Assembly (NCBI GenBank): GCA_963760125.1
Contig: CAVXBV010000012.1
Span: forward strand, 244,369-308,368
From: RYN-111 sp963760125
GTDB lineage: Bacteria > Actinomycetota > Actinomycetes > Mycobacteriales > SCTD01
Direction: 5' to 3'
Length of the DNA: 64,000 bases
Shown: piece after piece, positions 64,000 through 64,000 of the stretch
How positions within the stretch are numbered: position 1 is the stretch's first letter
Layout: each line of letters opens with the position of its first letter
Made by a program: the position numbers and the translations under genes
The notes under the pieces: generated by a model
What the model saw: only the letters and a program-made list of their open reading frames with translations
What the model was told of the DNA's origin: nothing
Database searches by the model: none

Positions 64000-64000
64000 C

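Noticed and set aside
63776..64000. CRISPR array
   Set aside because: The 28-bp units are directly adjacent with no spacers and no cas genes are nearby. It is a plain tandem repeat.

Overview
This window is chromosomal DNA of a high-GC actinobacterium. GTG and TTG starts are common, genes are packed in overlapping operons, and typical actinobacterial genes are present: a four-repeat S1 protein, an ANTAR response regulator, an AftD-type arabinofuranosyltransferase and a DUF3068 protein. I cannot assign a genus from sequence alone.

Layout. (a) 1-9014: a glycosyltransferase cut by the window edge and carrying an apparent frameshift, a YczE-like membrane protein, uvrB, a secreted TIM-barrel-like protein, coaE, rpsA and a methyltransferase. 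(b) 8010-19463: a cell-envelope block of DUF3068 protein, acyltransferase, AftD-like enzyme, methyltransferase, glycosyltransferase, a 48-aa membrane peptide, a large membrane protein and a flippase. As I recall it, this resembles Mycobacterium tuberculosis Rv0224c-Rv0228 plus aftD. (c) 19581-33853: two branched-chain amino-acid-type (Liv) ABC transporter loci on either side of polA and a GNAT gene. The first has LivH and LivM fused in one chain; the second has an unusually long LivM and a structured livJ leader. (d) 34028-54402: an ANTAR regulator, a tRNA with anticodon CAA, pyk, gltBD, a VIT-type transporter, lgt, trpCBA, thrS with a HIT protein, an OsmC-like protein, a large penicillin-acylase-family protein with a sortase-like C-terminus, and a 55-aa Zn-ribbon-like protein.

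(e) 54471-64000: an integrated mobile element. Its left boundary is a 3' tRNA remnant followed by a tyrosine integrase, a FitAB/VapBC-type toxin-antitoxin pair, two excisionase-like HTH genes and a MobF relaxase-helicase. Beyond the relaxase lies a small-gene region with three interspersed ~96-bp elements, small lipoprotein or secreted proteins of unknown function, and an eight-copy tandem array of a 28-bp unit that reaches the window end. The intact tRNA and the right junction should lie outside the window.

A pattern across the whole window is a TANNNT-like hexamer (TAGGCT, TAGGGT, TACCGT and similar) placed 6-7 nt before the start codon, with no Shine-Dalgarno sequence. I find it at 18 protein genes, a few with C for the first T, and about 10 nt before the tRNA. 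This suggests widespread leaderless transcription, and it helped choose several start codons. The most unusual material is the repeat-and-small-lipoprotein region at 61571-64000 and the livJ leader with two mutually exclusive hairpins.
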